64,000 nt of DNA from Rattus norvegicus (Eukaryota; Chordata; Mammalia; Rodentia; Muridae). The notes under the pieces are model-generated. The model saw only the letters and a program-made list of their open reading frames with translations. It was not told where the DNA came from and made no database searches. The stretch covers positions 91,772,662-91,836,661 of the forward strand of contig NC_086027.1 in NCBI RefSeq assembly GCF_036323735.1, given 5' to 3'. Shown in pieces: positions 35,201-46,789 of this stretch. Both the position numbers and the translations under genes were made by a program. Position 1 is the stretch's first letter. Every line of letters starts with the position of its first letter.

Positions 35201-35368
35201 TAGTGAGGGACTGGGTGTTGAGTATATCATATGCTTTATAAATTGTAGAATGGTAATAGTTGTACTCAATTTATATATAAGTGAAAAGGCTTTTTAACTG
35301 GACAAAAGGGGGGAAATGTGGTAAAAGACAATAATACTACTTTTTATTTTTATACTTTTACAACAACA
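32209..35368 (+). mobile_element. Non-coding ERV-like (LTR) element, degraded
   Basis: A candidate long-terminal-repeat element of about 3.1 kb. A TGTGGTTTGCCC start at 32209 opens an LTR-like stretch with a purine-rich segment (32376-32470). AACGTGGGCTCC at 33026-33037 resembles the tRNA-Lys primer-binding region of ERVK-type elements. At the right end a polypurine tract (AAAAGGGGGGAAA, 35304-35316) is followed at once by TGTGGT (35317), as at the start of a 3' LTR. A stretch of about 48 bp is shared between 32717-32764 and 35321-35368. The 3' LTR is cut short at a TG tract. No gag, pro or pol frame is left; longest open frames are under 90 codons. It may be an RMER-type element, but the exact family and the LTR boundaries are uncertain. 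Confidence 0.5.
33044..33664 (+). repeat. Three tandem copies of a ~250-290-bp unit inside the ERV-like element
   Basis: Each unit starts with ATTTTGGG (33044, 33337, 33590) and continues with TCCTRGTTT-like, GTTTGTTTT, GTAAAGAGA, ATAGGGAAAAATT, AACTCCAAGTAGAGA, GAATGCAGGCATATATT and ATCTGTGG blocks. Spacing is 293 then 253 bp; the first unit has an extra ~30 bp after CCAAGTAGAG. The third copy is only the first ~75 bp. Confidence 0.85.
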
Positions 35369-35387
35369 TGTGTCTCTGTGTGTGTGT

Positions 35388-35418
<31 letters not shown>

Positions 35419-35440
35419 AGCCTGTGTGTCTGTGTGTGTG
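35369..35440. repeat. (TG)n-rich tract
   Basis: Interrupted TG/TCTG repeat at the broken right end of the ERV-like element. Confidence 0.9.
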
Positions 35441-36593
35441 TATATTGGGCAGGTAGATCAAGTATTGTGCATGGATATTAATCAATGTTCCATTGAAACC
35501 CAGAACATTGTACAGTTAATATGTACTAATAAGAAAGACCACGGCATATATAGAAAAGACGACAAAAGTTTTTGTTACAACTGAACATCACCTGGTAAGG
35601 ATATTTAGCCTTGTTCCCGGGGACTATAGGAGACCCCATGGCTGCCCTTGGCCTAAACCATTTGGCCACCAAGGGTGTAGGTCTGGGTGCCAGCATGAGC
35701 CTATACTGCTCAGAAGGTCTTTCATTCCAGCCTGGTCCTTTCTGTTGTTGCTGTCTCCCATTTCATGGACATAGTAATACAGCAAAGGCTTCCTAAAGTA
35801 CATAAAGGGCCTTGCCCGGGTTCTGTTCACAACCTGCCCTGCCTCTTCACTAGACCTGAGCTCTGTGTGACTGGAGGTGACCTTATAGCTCTGGCCAGAT
35901 TTCTCTGCCTGAGGCAATATCCTCTGAGACTGGTTTAAGAGCTTCCAGAAGCCAAACTTGAAGCTTCAGTGGAGAACCATGTTCAAGGACAAATACAGAG
36001 TGAAGCTTGTGGAGAAATGGGTCTTCTGAGAGAACCAATCGTAGCAGCATGAATGCTGGGTCGCACCCCTCAGTAAACTACCTCTTACAGCCAAGACAAA
36101 TAAAATATGTTTAAAAATCATGTATTTTCCTATACGTGCATTAACCTAGTCTGTTAATTTTCGAATCTGAGATGTTTCTCACAGTCTTATTTATGTGTTT
36201 GTTTATTTAATGCTTTTTCCCCAGTTGGTGGTGTTATGGGATGGTGTAGGACTTTGGGATGGGATGGGACGGTGTAGGTATGGTGCCTAGCTGGTGGAAG
36301 TAGGTCAGTAAAGGAAGGCTTTGAAGATTCTGCCCAGCTCCTGGTTGGCGGAAGGTGCTCTCTCTGCTCTATTGTGTGTTGTCAGTAGTCTGGACCATGT
36401 CCACTACAGGCTCCCACACTGTGAACTGATCTCCATTCCATCAGGGACTGACCCCTCAGGCACCACAAGACAAAGCAAACAATTCCTCTTAGAGGTTGGT
36501 TCCGTCAAAGTCTCCAGATGACAGTGACCCAGAAATAATACACTGAACATTTTTAATGGTTTACATAATTGATGGACATTTTTGAAAATGAAT
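35441..36593. other. Unassigned sequence
   Basis: No gene recognised; the 97- and 61-codon frames at 35611-35917 lie antisense to each other and match nothing known. Confidence 0.4.
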
Positions 36594-36772
36594 TAGAGCC
36601 TGGTAAGATGACAGCCAAGGGTGTTTGCTGCCAATCCTGATGACCTGAGCTCGATGCCCAGGACTCACATGGTAGAAGGGAAGAAACAGCTCCTGCGAGC
36701 TGTAGTCTGATCCCACACATGTATGTTGTGGTGTGCACTTACATATATAATAAATGCAGTAAAATTTTTTTA
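36594..36772 (+). mobile_element. B3A SINE
   Basis: Sense B3A: GAGCCTGGTAAGATGACAG, GACCTGAGCTCGATGCCCAGG, ACTCACATGGTAGAAGGG, CACACATGTATGTTGTGGTGTG, then an A-rich tail. Confidence 0.75.
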
Positions 36773-38603
36773 AAGGTAACTTACTTAAAACGAAAAACAG
36801 CCCCCTAGGAAAGATGACCTGGCATGATATGCCAATGTCTTTTTCATCCCCGAGGTGACCAAGTACAACATTGGAGACAGGTTACTCTGTCGTGTTGCTC
36901 TCCTACTCTTTGATTCTGTGACTGGGGTAAGAAAGTCACGGTAGCAATGCAGACAGTGAATTCTGAAACTTGAGACCGGACTGCAGAGGTCGGTGAGAAA
37001 AAGGTGAGTTGGAGGCGAAGCATGAAAAAGAATCAGCGATTAGTCGGTATAGAAAATTTGGTGGGAGAAACTTATTTAGATCATGGTGTAGACATTTGTA
37101 AACCCCAAAGTCTCTGTGAGGGGCTAAACAGACAAGGATGGGCTGGTGAGGGTGACTATGTGGTGTGAGAAAGGAAGACCCTGTGGGTGTTCACAGTAAA
37201 GACTCACATCTTGTTTCATCAAAAGCAGGCTTCTAACTACATCCCGAGTGATGCAGAAGACCCAACAGCTAAGAGAAGACGATGATCTGTTGTTCTGGAA
37301 TATGGGAAGACACGCTTGAGAAAGACCTTTAAGTTAGGGCTCAGTGGTAGATAGACCCGAGGCTTCTAAGCAGTTCTTGGGAGAGCTGACTTGCAGCCGT
37401 AAGCCGAATGTTAACAGTGAGGTTACTCCATCCCTCCCAGGGCTCCCAAGCATCTGGGTATTCTTGGAAATCTTGGTGTACTCTAGGTGCCTCCAGACAC
37501 AATGGCTGACTGCAATGCCTGCCTCCAAGAGTCTCAGGAAGAGGAGCAAAGTTAGCCCCTTTACTTCTGCTTCTGGCTGTGCCTTTTGTCTGAGGCTAAC
37601 GCGCCCTTCCCATTCAGTTTCCCAGGCATTGTCTTCCCACTCTCCTCACCTCCGGGCAAGCTCCTTTCTGATCACACCCTGGTGAGCAGGTGTTTTGGGT
37701 AAAGCTTACTTCAAACCCCAGCGTGAGCCTCGTTTTGTGGCTCGCAGGAGAGAATCAGACCGGCTCAAGTACAATCACGCTAGGCTGCGGTTACTCACTC
37801 CTGGGAACTGGAAGACATTCAAGATCTAAAGCATTTGTCGAGACAAGACGCTGACAGGCTACTTTCTACTTGGAGAAGTCAAGTCTCTTCTTGGTATGCA
37901 GGAAACGATAACTAGGTCACAAGAAAGGCAGGACCAAGATCCTCAGTTGCAGCTGCAAGGGTTGACGTGGAGGAGGGAGGTGCTGGCATCCTTAGACCCT
38001 CTGGCCAAATGGCACACGTGCTGGGGAAACTTTCGTAGGATGATATCATGGTATCATTGTACACTGTAGGAGGATTGCAAATGGAATGTCAAACAAGAAG
38101 ATGGGGGCTGTGATTTATTTTATTTTATTGTTAAAGCCACTTGGTAGAAGAAAAGAGCATAGGTGCCCAGATGTATTTTGACACATTTAGGAGCTTCCGA
38201 GGTGGTTTTGCGCACGTATCGAGTACAAATATTTTCAATTAATTAATTAATTAACATTCCACTCCTCCCGTTTCCAGAATGTGCATTTTCTTCTTGCTCA
38301 AGGAAAGCTCTTATGTCATGACAAGTTTTGAGATAACAGTGATGGCGGGTGGGGGTCTCTGGGGGCGGGGGGGGCGGTTGGGAACTGAACAAATCCATCT
38401 TCTGGTAAAGTGTTGTGTGTCTGATTCTCATACCACACACCATATTATTTTTGATAGCTAGCATAAGGACAGAAAGATAATTCTTAAATGTCTATTTTCT
38501 CAGTGTGTTCATTAGCGTGGGCATCCAATAGAGCTAGTTGGTCACCTCAGTTGTCTAATGACAGACGCGTGAAGCAGACAATTTAGAACCATAATTTCTT
38601 TTG
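36773..38603. other. Unassigned sequence
   Basis: About 1.8 kb. Small simple tracts only: (AATT)n at 38236-38253 and a G-rich run at 38355-38375. No gene recognised, including the 113-codon frame at 37344-37685. Confidence 0.4.
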
Positions 38604-38698
38604 TTTTTTCTCCCCCTTCTCCTTCTCCTGATGCCATCCATTCCCCCTTCCCTTCTTCCTCCACCTTCTCTTTCCTTCCCCCTCCCCTCCCCTTTATT
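38604..38698. repeat. Pyrimidine-rich (C/T) tract
   Basis: CCCTTCTCC/TTCCCC-type low-complexity stretch; purine-rich on the minus strand. Confidence 0.85.
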
Positions 38699-39126
38699 TG
38701 TACTAGGAATCAAGGAAGGCGAGGTCAGCACCTGTCTCTCATACCGCTCGGCCTTCCCTTTGGTTTTTCCTTCTGCCCACATTTCCCTGCATTTCTCTCC
38801 GTCTTCCTGATCAATTGATCTATCGTACCTCCTCTCTGTCCCTTCTTCCACACCGTTTGCAAAGCCTTGGAGGAGGGGGTGATAGAAATGCCATGGCCAC
38901 CGTTAGAGCTAAGCATTAAAGTGTTACTTTTTCTTAATAACTTGAGCGCTGAGGGTCTCTGTTTTCATTATCATTGGAGCAAAGAGAACCTTCTCTCAGT
39001 AATACTGTTTGTCTATGGATACAGATAAAAGTACTTTATAGTGTGGTTCCAAAAGAGGAAGCAGTGGGTTTGTTTCTTAGTTAAAGTGATTAAGATTTGT
39101 GAAAAACTTAATCACGCAAAACTAAG
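38699..39126. other. Unassigned sequence
   Basis: No recognised feature. Confidence 0.4.
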
Positions 39127-39252
39127 GCCAGAAGAGGGCATCAGATCTCATTACAGATGGCTGTGAGCCACCATGTGGTTGCTGGGAATTGAACTCAGGA
39201 CCTCTGGAAGAGCAGACAGTGCTCTTAACCACTGAGCCATCTCTCCAGCCCC
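39127..39252 (-). mobile_element. B2 SINE, minus strand, 3'-truncated
   Basis: Complement of B2 from CCAGAAGAGGGCATCAG to CACTGAGCCATCTCTCCAGCCCC. The AT-rich tail segment present in the copy at 9277-9456 is missing. Low divergence. Confidence 0.9.
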
Positions 39253-39304
39253 TAGTTTTTCTTTCTCTTTCTTTTTCTTTTTTTAAGATTAAAAATTACA
39301 CTTA

Positions 39305-39405
39305 TTTCACGTTCATACGTGGCAGTCAGAGGACAGTATGTGGGAGTTGTTTCCCCCCTTTTCTCAGGCTTGGCAGCAGGTGCCTCCGCTTGAGCCTTTG
39401 TCAGT
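39305..39405 (-). mobile_element. B3-type SINE fragment
   Basis: CATACGTGGCAGTCAGAGGACAGTATGTGGGAGTTG and GGCTTGGCAGCAGGTGCCTCCGCTTGAGCC in broken form are the complement of B3. Confidence 0.6.
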
Positions 39406-39617
39406 CTTCCTTGGTTATCTCCTTGCTGATATCCGGAAGCCCCACATCCAGTCTCTACCTCCAATCTTCATTCTTTAATGAAATCTTTCCAGCAGGAAGG
39501 AGGAACTATAGCCAACACTAAGGGGATTTGAAGAAGTTATATGGAAGCTTGTTACCTCATAAACTCGTGTGGAAGAGTTTAACTTGGGTTACCTTACAGA
39601 AGGGATGATGCCTCTCC

Positions 39618-39885
39618 CAGAAGCCAAGAGGGGAGAGGGAAAGCGAGAGGTAAGGGGATAGTGAGGGAGGGGGAGGAGAAGAGAAGGGGGAAAGGTAGAG
39701 GAGTGGTAAGGGGAGGAGCGGAAAATCGAGGAGGGAAAGGGGAAAGGAGGAAGAGAGAGAGGAGGGAAGTGGGAGGGGAAGGAGGGAAGGGAGAGGGGAA
39801 GAGGAGAAGAGAGGAAGGGGAAGAGAGGGGGAACGGGGAAGGAGAGGGGAAGGGATAGCACTGGGAGAAGGAGATGGGGGAGGAT
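39618..39885. repeat. 268-bp polypurine (GGGGAA/GGGAGA) tract
   Basis: The plus strand is almost all A and G with only scattered T and C. Candidate triplex-forming (H-DNA) sequence. Open frames in it are low-complexity artefacts. Confidence 0.92.
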
Positions 39886-41440
39886 AAACAAAAGAAAATA
39901 TATTTATTTTATTGCCAATAAAAAGTCCAATGTCAGATATGGGATACCTCCTCTTGGGCTGTTGGTTAAGTTATCCCAGGTATAACCCCCCAACAATATA
40001 GGATAATGCCATGGTTCCTGATCAGCAAGGAATTGATGGGACGTCCCTATTGCTAAAGACACCATGCACTTTGGTCACAGGACATAGAGAAGTCAAGTTG
40101 GCACCGACCAGTTATTTTCCTCATTGTTGGCTAGCTTTTGTAGGACTGGAAAGTGCTATGCAGGCTGCTGGAGGGAGAAGTCATCAACAATTTTACCCAT
40201 CTATTAACCTATAGTAATTACCCATATGGTAAGATATGCCATGATGGTAATAATGGCCCAGATATTGTGGGGTAGCAACCACTTTCTGATTGGATTTAAG
40301 GCCTGTTCTACATGATGACAGGCATGCCTAGTATGATAAATCATCCAAAACCCATAGTCAGGAAGCGCACAGGCTCCAGTGGTGACCCCTTGACTACCAT
40401 TTTGCTAAATGGAAATGGATCAAACCCTTCTCTCCATTTATGGTCTATACCCGTAGACCAGCATAGTTCTTAAACCTCATGAGAGAGCTTTTTATGTTCA
40501 GCAGAATATGATTAATGCAGAAACTCACAACTGGTCACAGTGCATAAAATAAGCATCTGCGAGGAGCTTAGCCACCAATGGAACAACTATATCACCCCTC
40601 CCCCGAGGAGGGCCAAAGTAAGACAGTGTCTTCCAGATACAGCAGGCCCACTGCACTCATGAACACAGGATAGTTGCTGCCTGAAACCTGCAGAGGATCA
40701 AGCCAATGACGATATTCTATTATGGACAGGGGAGTGGTTCATGGACCCCGGCTCCTAGCTGAAAAGCTATTGATACTTGGTGGCTTCTTATGGAGAGAGA
40801 GCCATTTTCTTTAGGCAGGTGGTTCCTGATAGAAAGACCATGTGTCAATGGATGGCCCCACACCCAGGAGTCTATGGGGAACACAGTGGGACTCAGTGGG
40901 TTATTTATAAAAAAGGACATGGAATTGAGAGGTGGTGTTTCAGTAATATTCACCCCCCGATAAACCTGAGAGAGGAAGATGAGGGAGAGGAAGAGAGGAG
41001 GAAGATGGAGCAGAACCACGTGGCCCAGAGAATTGTAAATAGCAAGAGTATCACAGCCGGTGAATAGGTTGGTGTGATAGAACTGCCCAATCTAGGATTA
41101 TAGCTTATAAATATAATATCTGGGGTGTATTTTTTTACAGATTTTTTTGGGTTAAAATTACTGCAACAGGGTGGATTGGAGATGGATCTTGGAAGAGTGA
41201 GGGGAAGAAGAAGAGGAGGAGGAGGAGGAGACAAATGTGACAAAAAGACATTGCATGCATGTTTGAAATTCTCGAAGAAGTAATTAAAATATGTGTATTT
41301 AATTTAAAACATTTTCCAAGATATTTTAAGAAATATCTCTTTGCATTTCTGAACTTGGTCTTTTATTTATGTTTTCAGTGGGAGTCAGGATTCCCCAGAG
41401 GTAAATGAGAACACTGTTAGCTGATATTTTTATTTGTTAC
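39886..41440. other. Unassigned sequence
   Basis: About 1.5 kb. Purine-rich near 40970-41010 and a GGA-repeat at 41193-41231. No gene recognised. Confidence 0.4.
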
Positions 41441-41760
41441 TGTCTTAGGGTTTTGCTGCTGTGAACAGACACCATAACCAAGGCAACTCTTATAAAGACA
41501 ACATTTATTGGGGCTGGCTTACAGGTTCAGAGGTTCAGTCCATTATCATCAAGGCAGGAGCATGGCAGCATCCGGGCAGTCATGGTGCAGGAGGAGCTGA
41601 GAGTTCTACATCTTCATCTGAAGGCTGCTAGGAGAATACTGACTTCCAGGCAGCTAGGGTGAGGGTCTTAAGCCCACGCCCACAGTGACACACCTAGGCC
41701 AACAAGGCCACACCTCCTAATAGTGCCACTCCCTGGGCCAAGCATAAACAAAGAATCACA
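41441..41760 (-). mobile_element. MaLR-like LTR copy, well preserved
   Basis: The best-preserved copy of the family in the window: TTTTGCTGCTGTGAACAGAC, ACCATAACCAAGGCAACTC, GGCTGGCTTACAGGTTCAG, CATTATCATCAAGGCAGGAG and, at the end, CTCCCTGGGCCAAGCAT. Reversed, it runs from a TG-type to a CA-type end, as an LTR should. Exact family name uncertain. Confidence 0.6.
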
Positions 41761-44097
41761 CAGAAGTTTTACTTGTGTGTGACCATTTGGTCTAGGAAGA
41801 AAGGAAGAAAAAAACTGGACAGAAGGAGAAGGCAAAATATGTCCTATTTTAACACATTATGGGTATAAGACTAATGAGAAAGGAAAACTAAGAAAAGAAA
41901 AAGCTAGGAATACAGAGAGCAGAAAGGGGGAAATAAAGTAAAAACGTTTTAGTTCCCAAGCAGGACATGAGTGATGTAAAATAAAATAAAACATTACGTA
42001 AACAAATGATGGCGGGCACCTCCGAGGGGCCTTCCTGAACTTCTGTTCTTAGCAGTATTTGATTTACTGTTGTTGGGAAAGTGATCAGAAGTCTCTGTTA
42101 ATTAGTAACACACTATTTTATGGAGAAGTCTCCGGTGACCCTAACAGAGAGACATACAATTTCATGGAACCACAAAATAACTTTCCTTAACTTTTTATTT
42201 TCCCATTGGACCTGCTTACCACTGGGTAAAAGTCATCAGAGACATCTGAGTCGTGATTGATAAGGAAGTTTCCTTCCTGGAAGCCTACTTTTCTGTGAAG
42301 CACTTGAAGAGTTTACCGGGTTCACCCATGAGTCTCCACTGAGGGACATCAGTGGCCCTCAGCTGGAGTGGAAGCCTTGCAGAACATACTAAACTCATCA
42401 TACTGGGTGGATCCTGTTGGGAAATCTTCACAAAAGGTTTTGGGGGGTTATTCTGAAGATGTATTGATTTTACCTCAGGGAAGACCACCATTTGTTGTGA
42501 CCCATCTCTATATTTTGTCCCCCTTCGATGAGGCAAGCCTAGACAGAAGCAATGCATGAGCTATTCAGTAATGTCCCTGAAGTTGGGGACTTAACTAGTG
42601 TCATTCCCTGGATAGCTATGTCATCACCCTGCCTCATTCCAGTGGCGATCTTGACATCCTTTGAATGAGCTAATGACTCATTTCATCTGTGACCTGACAT
42701 ATAGACTTTAGGCAGATAAGTAAGTGCCTCTGGCTTAAGCCAGAGGGCATGGTGGAACATTCCAGTCGCTTATCTGGTTCTGTCATTGGGTTTACTCCCA
42801 GTGGCACCTGTGAGCACTGAAGACATGTCACAGATGATAATATACATAGTAAGGTACAAGGCAGTCTCGGCTTTGCCTCACTTGTGCTGGGAGAACAGTC
42901 ATGGAAAACAATACAGGTTAAAATAGCGGCTTGTCCGGGGTCGGGCATCCACTTGTTAAACTGGATTGGTATAAGCTGGTTTAAATGAAAAGGCTCACAT
43001 ATTGCAAGAGCTTAGAGCCATTTTCTATTGAGTAGGAATGACGTCACCAGGTAGCAAGCTCTATAAAAATTATTTTATGTTATGGCAGCCTTTGATACCT
43101 TTTACTTCCTGCAAAGAGTCCAGCAGCACGAATTTGCATATTTCCTAGCACATAGGTTCAGAGAACATGACTTTCCCAGCCACACAGTGAGTTATTGATA
43201 TGGACACTTAGGTTATTAGTCATTCTTCGGCCCCAGCAGATAGAGCGATTTGTTCTAAACTGTTTTGTGGACACATTTCTCAAGTGTACAAGGCAGCTGC
43301 ACAATTAAATCACGGGGAGGGTTGGCAGCCATATAAACTGTCTCTTGTAAGGTTTTACTTACTCCAGAACAAGAGAGCATCACTGTGTTCCTGATAGAGT
43401 TTTGTCTTTTCTGGGGCCAGCCACAGGCCTACAAAGGCGGTGAGGAGTTTGCAAGGTTAGTTAGCCTTGCTGTTTTTTTTTTTTTTTTTAAACCTGGTGG
43501 GCGAAATGTCAAGACCATATGGCCTTTTATCCCCATTTAGGGGGATTTGATTTTTACTAGAAAATTACTGAGAGTGGAAATAAAGAGTAGTTTGTTTTTA
43601 TTTTTTAAGGTCATATTCCCAAGGTCAATTTTCTTCCTATACGAGGTCCTGGGTTCTTTTTGCTTTTGCCTTTGGAAACTATCTGTTCTTTTGCTAATTA
43701 TAAAAGTGTCAAGTTCAGGAAAATGGGCTTGCCAGTATGTTGTTTTTTAAAGATGTAGGGAAAAAAATAAATGGTAAGAGCTTCCTATATTGAGGGATAA
43801 TTCTATTTTAATGTTGGTGAGTTTCCTTCAGGTTTTGTTCATACATTAATGTAAGTAAGCATGATTTTTTTAATGATGATTTAACATGTAATTTTCTCCT
43901 ACAGTCTCACTTCTCTCATTATTTGACAGCAGTTTCCATCTCATACAAACTTCAAAGATAGTAAATGGCAATGAATCACAATGCCATGGTTGTTTAATAA
44001 TCATTTTAGGACTACGCTGCTGAATATTTTTATCATTGTTCTCCCTACTCTAGTTGCATTTCAATGAATAGCTTTGCATGTGATTTTCAAAAGCTAA
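41761..44097. other. Unassigned sequence, possible MIR
   Basis: About 2.3 kb. 43140-43230 (AGGTTCAGAGAACATGACTTTCCCAGCCACACAGTGAG in pieces) looks like a MIR remnant. A T run lies at 43471-43489. No gene recognised. Confidence 0.4.
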
Positions 44098-44612
44098 CCT
44101 ATATTTTATTATTTGATAATTTCGTATTTGTATGTAGAATGGGATACGATCATGTACACCCCTGCTTATCTCTTTAGTCTGCCCCACATTCCCCCAACAG
44201 CCCCTTCTTTAATTTCCTATCTTCTTTCTCTTTTTGATAACTGAGTAATGCCAATTAGCGCTCCCCATATGTGGACGGATGTGTGGCTACCCACTGACAT
44301 GCTGCAAGCCTACAGATGGTCACACCCTCAAAGAAGAATGGTTTTCCCTCTCCCAGCAGCTATCTACTGCAAAGAGCTTTGTACTAAGGGGCAGCGGCTG
44401 GAGATCATCTCCCTCATTTCCTGCATTTCAGCTGTCTTGATCTTGAGCTGTGTGGGTTCATGTGTGTAATAGCCCTGCCATTTGTAAAGGGGTCCTTTCT
44501 ACCCTCCAGCTCTTATATCCGTTCTGCCTCTTCTGCAGTGTTCTGCAAGCCATGGCAGGGTGGGTTAATAAAGATGTTCAACTCAGGGATGAGCTCTTAG
44601 CCCCTTCTCAAC
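44098..44612 (-). mobile_element. Lx-type L1 3' UTR fragment, minus strand
   Basis: Blocks such as GATCATGTACACCCCTG, CAACAGCCCCTTC, CCCAGCAGCTATCTACTGC, AGCTGTCTTGATCTTGAGC and AATAAAGATGTTCAACTC follow an old rodent L1 3' UTR in reverse. Confidence 0.55.
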
Positions 44613-44682
44613 TTTTTTGATCAGTTATTCGAATATGGTTTTTGCCTTCAAATACACTTCCACAGGTGCTTGCAGATGCACA

Positions 44683-44683
<1 letters not shown>

Positions 44684-44726
<43 letters not shown>

Positions 44727-44756
44727 ACAGAGACAGAGAGACAGAGAGACAGAGAG
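44684..44756. repeat. (CA)n then (GACA/GAGA)n microsatellite
   Basis: About 19 CA units followed by GAGACA-type repeats. Confidence 0.95.
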
Positions 44757-44817
44757 TTTGAAGTACAGAAGTTTGAATGCAGAGGGCTCTACCACGAGTA
44801 CAGTCCCAGCCATCCTT

Positions 44818-44950
44818 TAATTTTTGAGAGGAGTCTTACTATGTTTCCCAGCTAGCCATGAACTCTGTCATCCAGGCAGGTCCTGAATTTGTGATCATCC
44901 TGTCCCAGTTTCCAGTATCTGGGATAACAAGTCTGCCATTATCAAGCCTG
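44818..44950 (-). mobile_element. B1/B4-type SINE, diverged
   Basis: TTTGAGAGGAGTCTTACTATGTTTCCCAGCTAGCCATGAACTC, GTGATCATCCTGTCCCAGTTTCC and TGGGATAACAAGTCTGCCATTAT in pieces are the complement of a 7SL-derived SINE. Confidence 0.55.
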
Positions 44951-45829
44951 CCTTTGAGGATATTCTTCATAGATTGGCAATGCCTTATATGAATAATTAG
45001 GCCTAGATGTTCCAGACTGGAGAACCATGTAACAAAGGAATACCCAAACCTTCCCTACAGAAGCACAGATAAGCTTAAACCTGCATCAAACTAAAAGTAT
45101 TGAAACAGGGCCCCTTCTCAGGTCGGCACGTGGGCCTTTTAGCTAATGACACTGTAATGACACTGGTCCAGACCAAAGGGCTATTCTCAGCCTTATCCTG
45201 AAGCTTCACATTCCAAAACACCACGTGGACTCCGGTGACAAGGATGAACAGAATTCCTTAGCAAGTTACTTTCTGATCAGTCAGACAAGTATATTTAGCT
45301 GGCTTCTTCGTGGCAGCTTTGAGAAAACTATGTAGGGGAATTTTCCACTTTACAATAGGGAGCTACCTTGATTTCACCATCACAGGAGCAATTGCTCAGT
45401 TACATATTAAGACCTTTGGTCTGCTGAATAAATACACTTAATACCCCGAGGCTCATTGGAAAGTACGGGGATGATAGGGCCTTTTCTCCTTCCCTCAGCT
45501 CTTTTCTTCTGGTTCTTCTATTTCTCTGGCAAACTATTTACTTGATTGGGCAAACATCTACATCACAGGGCATGCTCTTCTTGTGTCGGGGGTGGTGGTG
45601 GGGGTAGTTAAAAGTTACCAGCCATTAGTGAGTTTGTACTAGGACATATCACAACAGGGTGAGTACTGGGTCCTGTGGCTGAGTGAGGATGCCTCTCAGA
45701 GAGTCTCTTGGTTGTTTCCATATGCTCTTAGCAAATTCATTCCCTTCTAAACATTGCTAAGTGTACAGGAAAATGGGCCCACTCTATGGGGAATTTCTGG
45801 AAGGAATTTGGCTCTACCAAAAGCTATTG
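44951..45829. other. Unassigned sequence
   Basis: No recognised feature. Confidence 0.4.

Positions 45830-45878
<49 letters not shown>
45830..45878. repeat. (AC)n microsatellite
   Basis: About 24 uninterrupted AC units. Confidence 0.96.
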
Positions 45879-45880
<2 letters not shown>

Positions 45881-46269
45881 AGGATTATGTATAAAAACTA
45901 ATGCAAAATGTTTTTCACAGTGCAAGTGATTATAAATGAACGCCTTGTAACGACAAAGGGAATGAATCATGACTGAACAGGTAATGAAAATGATGGCGAA
46001 TGATGATGATGATAACATATAAACTCATTTGTTGATATGGCCAATGGCAAGGCTCACAGACTCAAGTGAAAAGGAGGCACTCTAAGTACAGGAAATTTAT
46101 GCTAAACATGTGAGTAGCAATCAGTGTAAAAGTAATCTAATACTTAATTCTCCACTCTCTGAATGGTGAGCATCTGATTCTATTTTGCTATATTTATTTA
46201 TTTCAACAGGGTATGCATCACAGCAATTTATCCGCTGTAGTGTATGTGATGTGTGTATTGGTTTGCCCA
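45879..46269. other. Unassigned sequence
   Basis: No recognised feature. Confidence 0.4.
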
Positions 46270-46402
46270 TTTGGTGTCACCTGCCAGTCAGAGGACAACT
46301 TTGGGAGTCAAACTTTCTTTTCACTGCGTGTACCAGAGCTCAAACCCATGTTGTCAGGCTTGTGTGGCAAGCATTTTTACTCACTGATCTCTCTTGATAG
46401 CC
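46270..46402 (-). mobile_element. B3-type SINE, minus strand
   Basis: GCCAGTCAGAGGACAACTTTGGGAGTC, ACCAGAGCTCAAACCCATG and GGCTTGTGTGGCAAGCATTTTTACTCACTGATCTC in pieces are the complement of B3. Confidence 0.65.
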
Positions 46403-46729
46403 CTATGGTAATTTTTAAATTGTAAAATAGGCTAAAAACAAACAAAAACCACTATTTTTTCTGTATTATGCTTTATAGACTTTTAAGAGCTCCTACCAAG
46501 AAGATAGTAGGTGACCGATGTATTCACCTTCACAGACCTGCTCTCTTTTGTGGTAAAATCTTGTGAGGAAAAGATGGACTGTATCACCTCTACATTAAGA
46601 TTGTTTTTAAAAGTTCAGGAGACAGATGTTCCTGAGGGTTAAAGTTTACAGCTCTTACATTCTTAGGTAGCTCTCCAACTCAAGGCCACCATTTTCAATA
46701 AGAGGTGACACCCTCTCCTCAGAATTCTT
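46403..46729. other. Unassigned sequence
   Basis: No recognised feature. Confidence 0.4.
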
Positions 46730-46742
46730 CTCAGTGCATTCC

Positions 46743-46776
46743 TTACGCTTGATCTTAGCCAAAAGGCTGAGAAGAT
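46743..46776 (-). pseudogene. U2 snRNA 5'-end fragment, retro-inserted
   Basis: On the minus strand from 46776 the sequence reads ATCTTCTCAGCCTTTTGG then CTAAGATCAAGCGTA. This matches the first ~33 nt of U2 spliceosomal RNA with a 2-nt deletion (GC after ATC) and single substitutions. It is flanked by CTCAGTGCATTCC (46730-46742) and CTCAGCACATTCC (46777-46789), a 13-bp direct repeat with 11 identities. A 3'-truncated, tail-less snRNA fragment between target-site duplications is typical of an L1-mediated snRNA retropseudogene. No promoter elements; not functional. Confidence 0.82.
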
Positions 46777-46789
46777 CTCAGCACATTCC

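Noticed and set aside
38555..38851. Charged/low-complexity open frames
   Set aside because: They lie in a pyrimidine-rich simple tract; composition explains the lack of stops.
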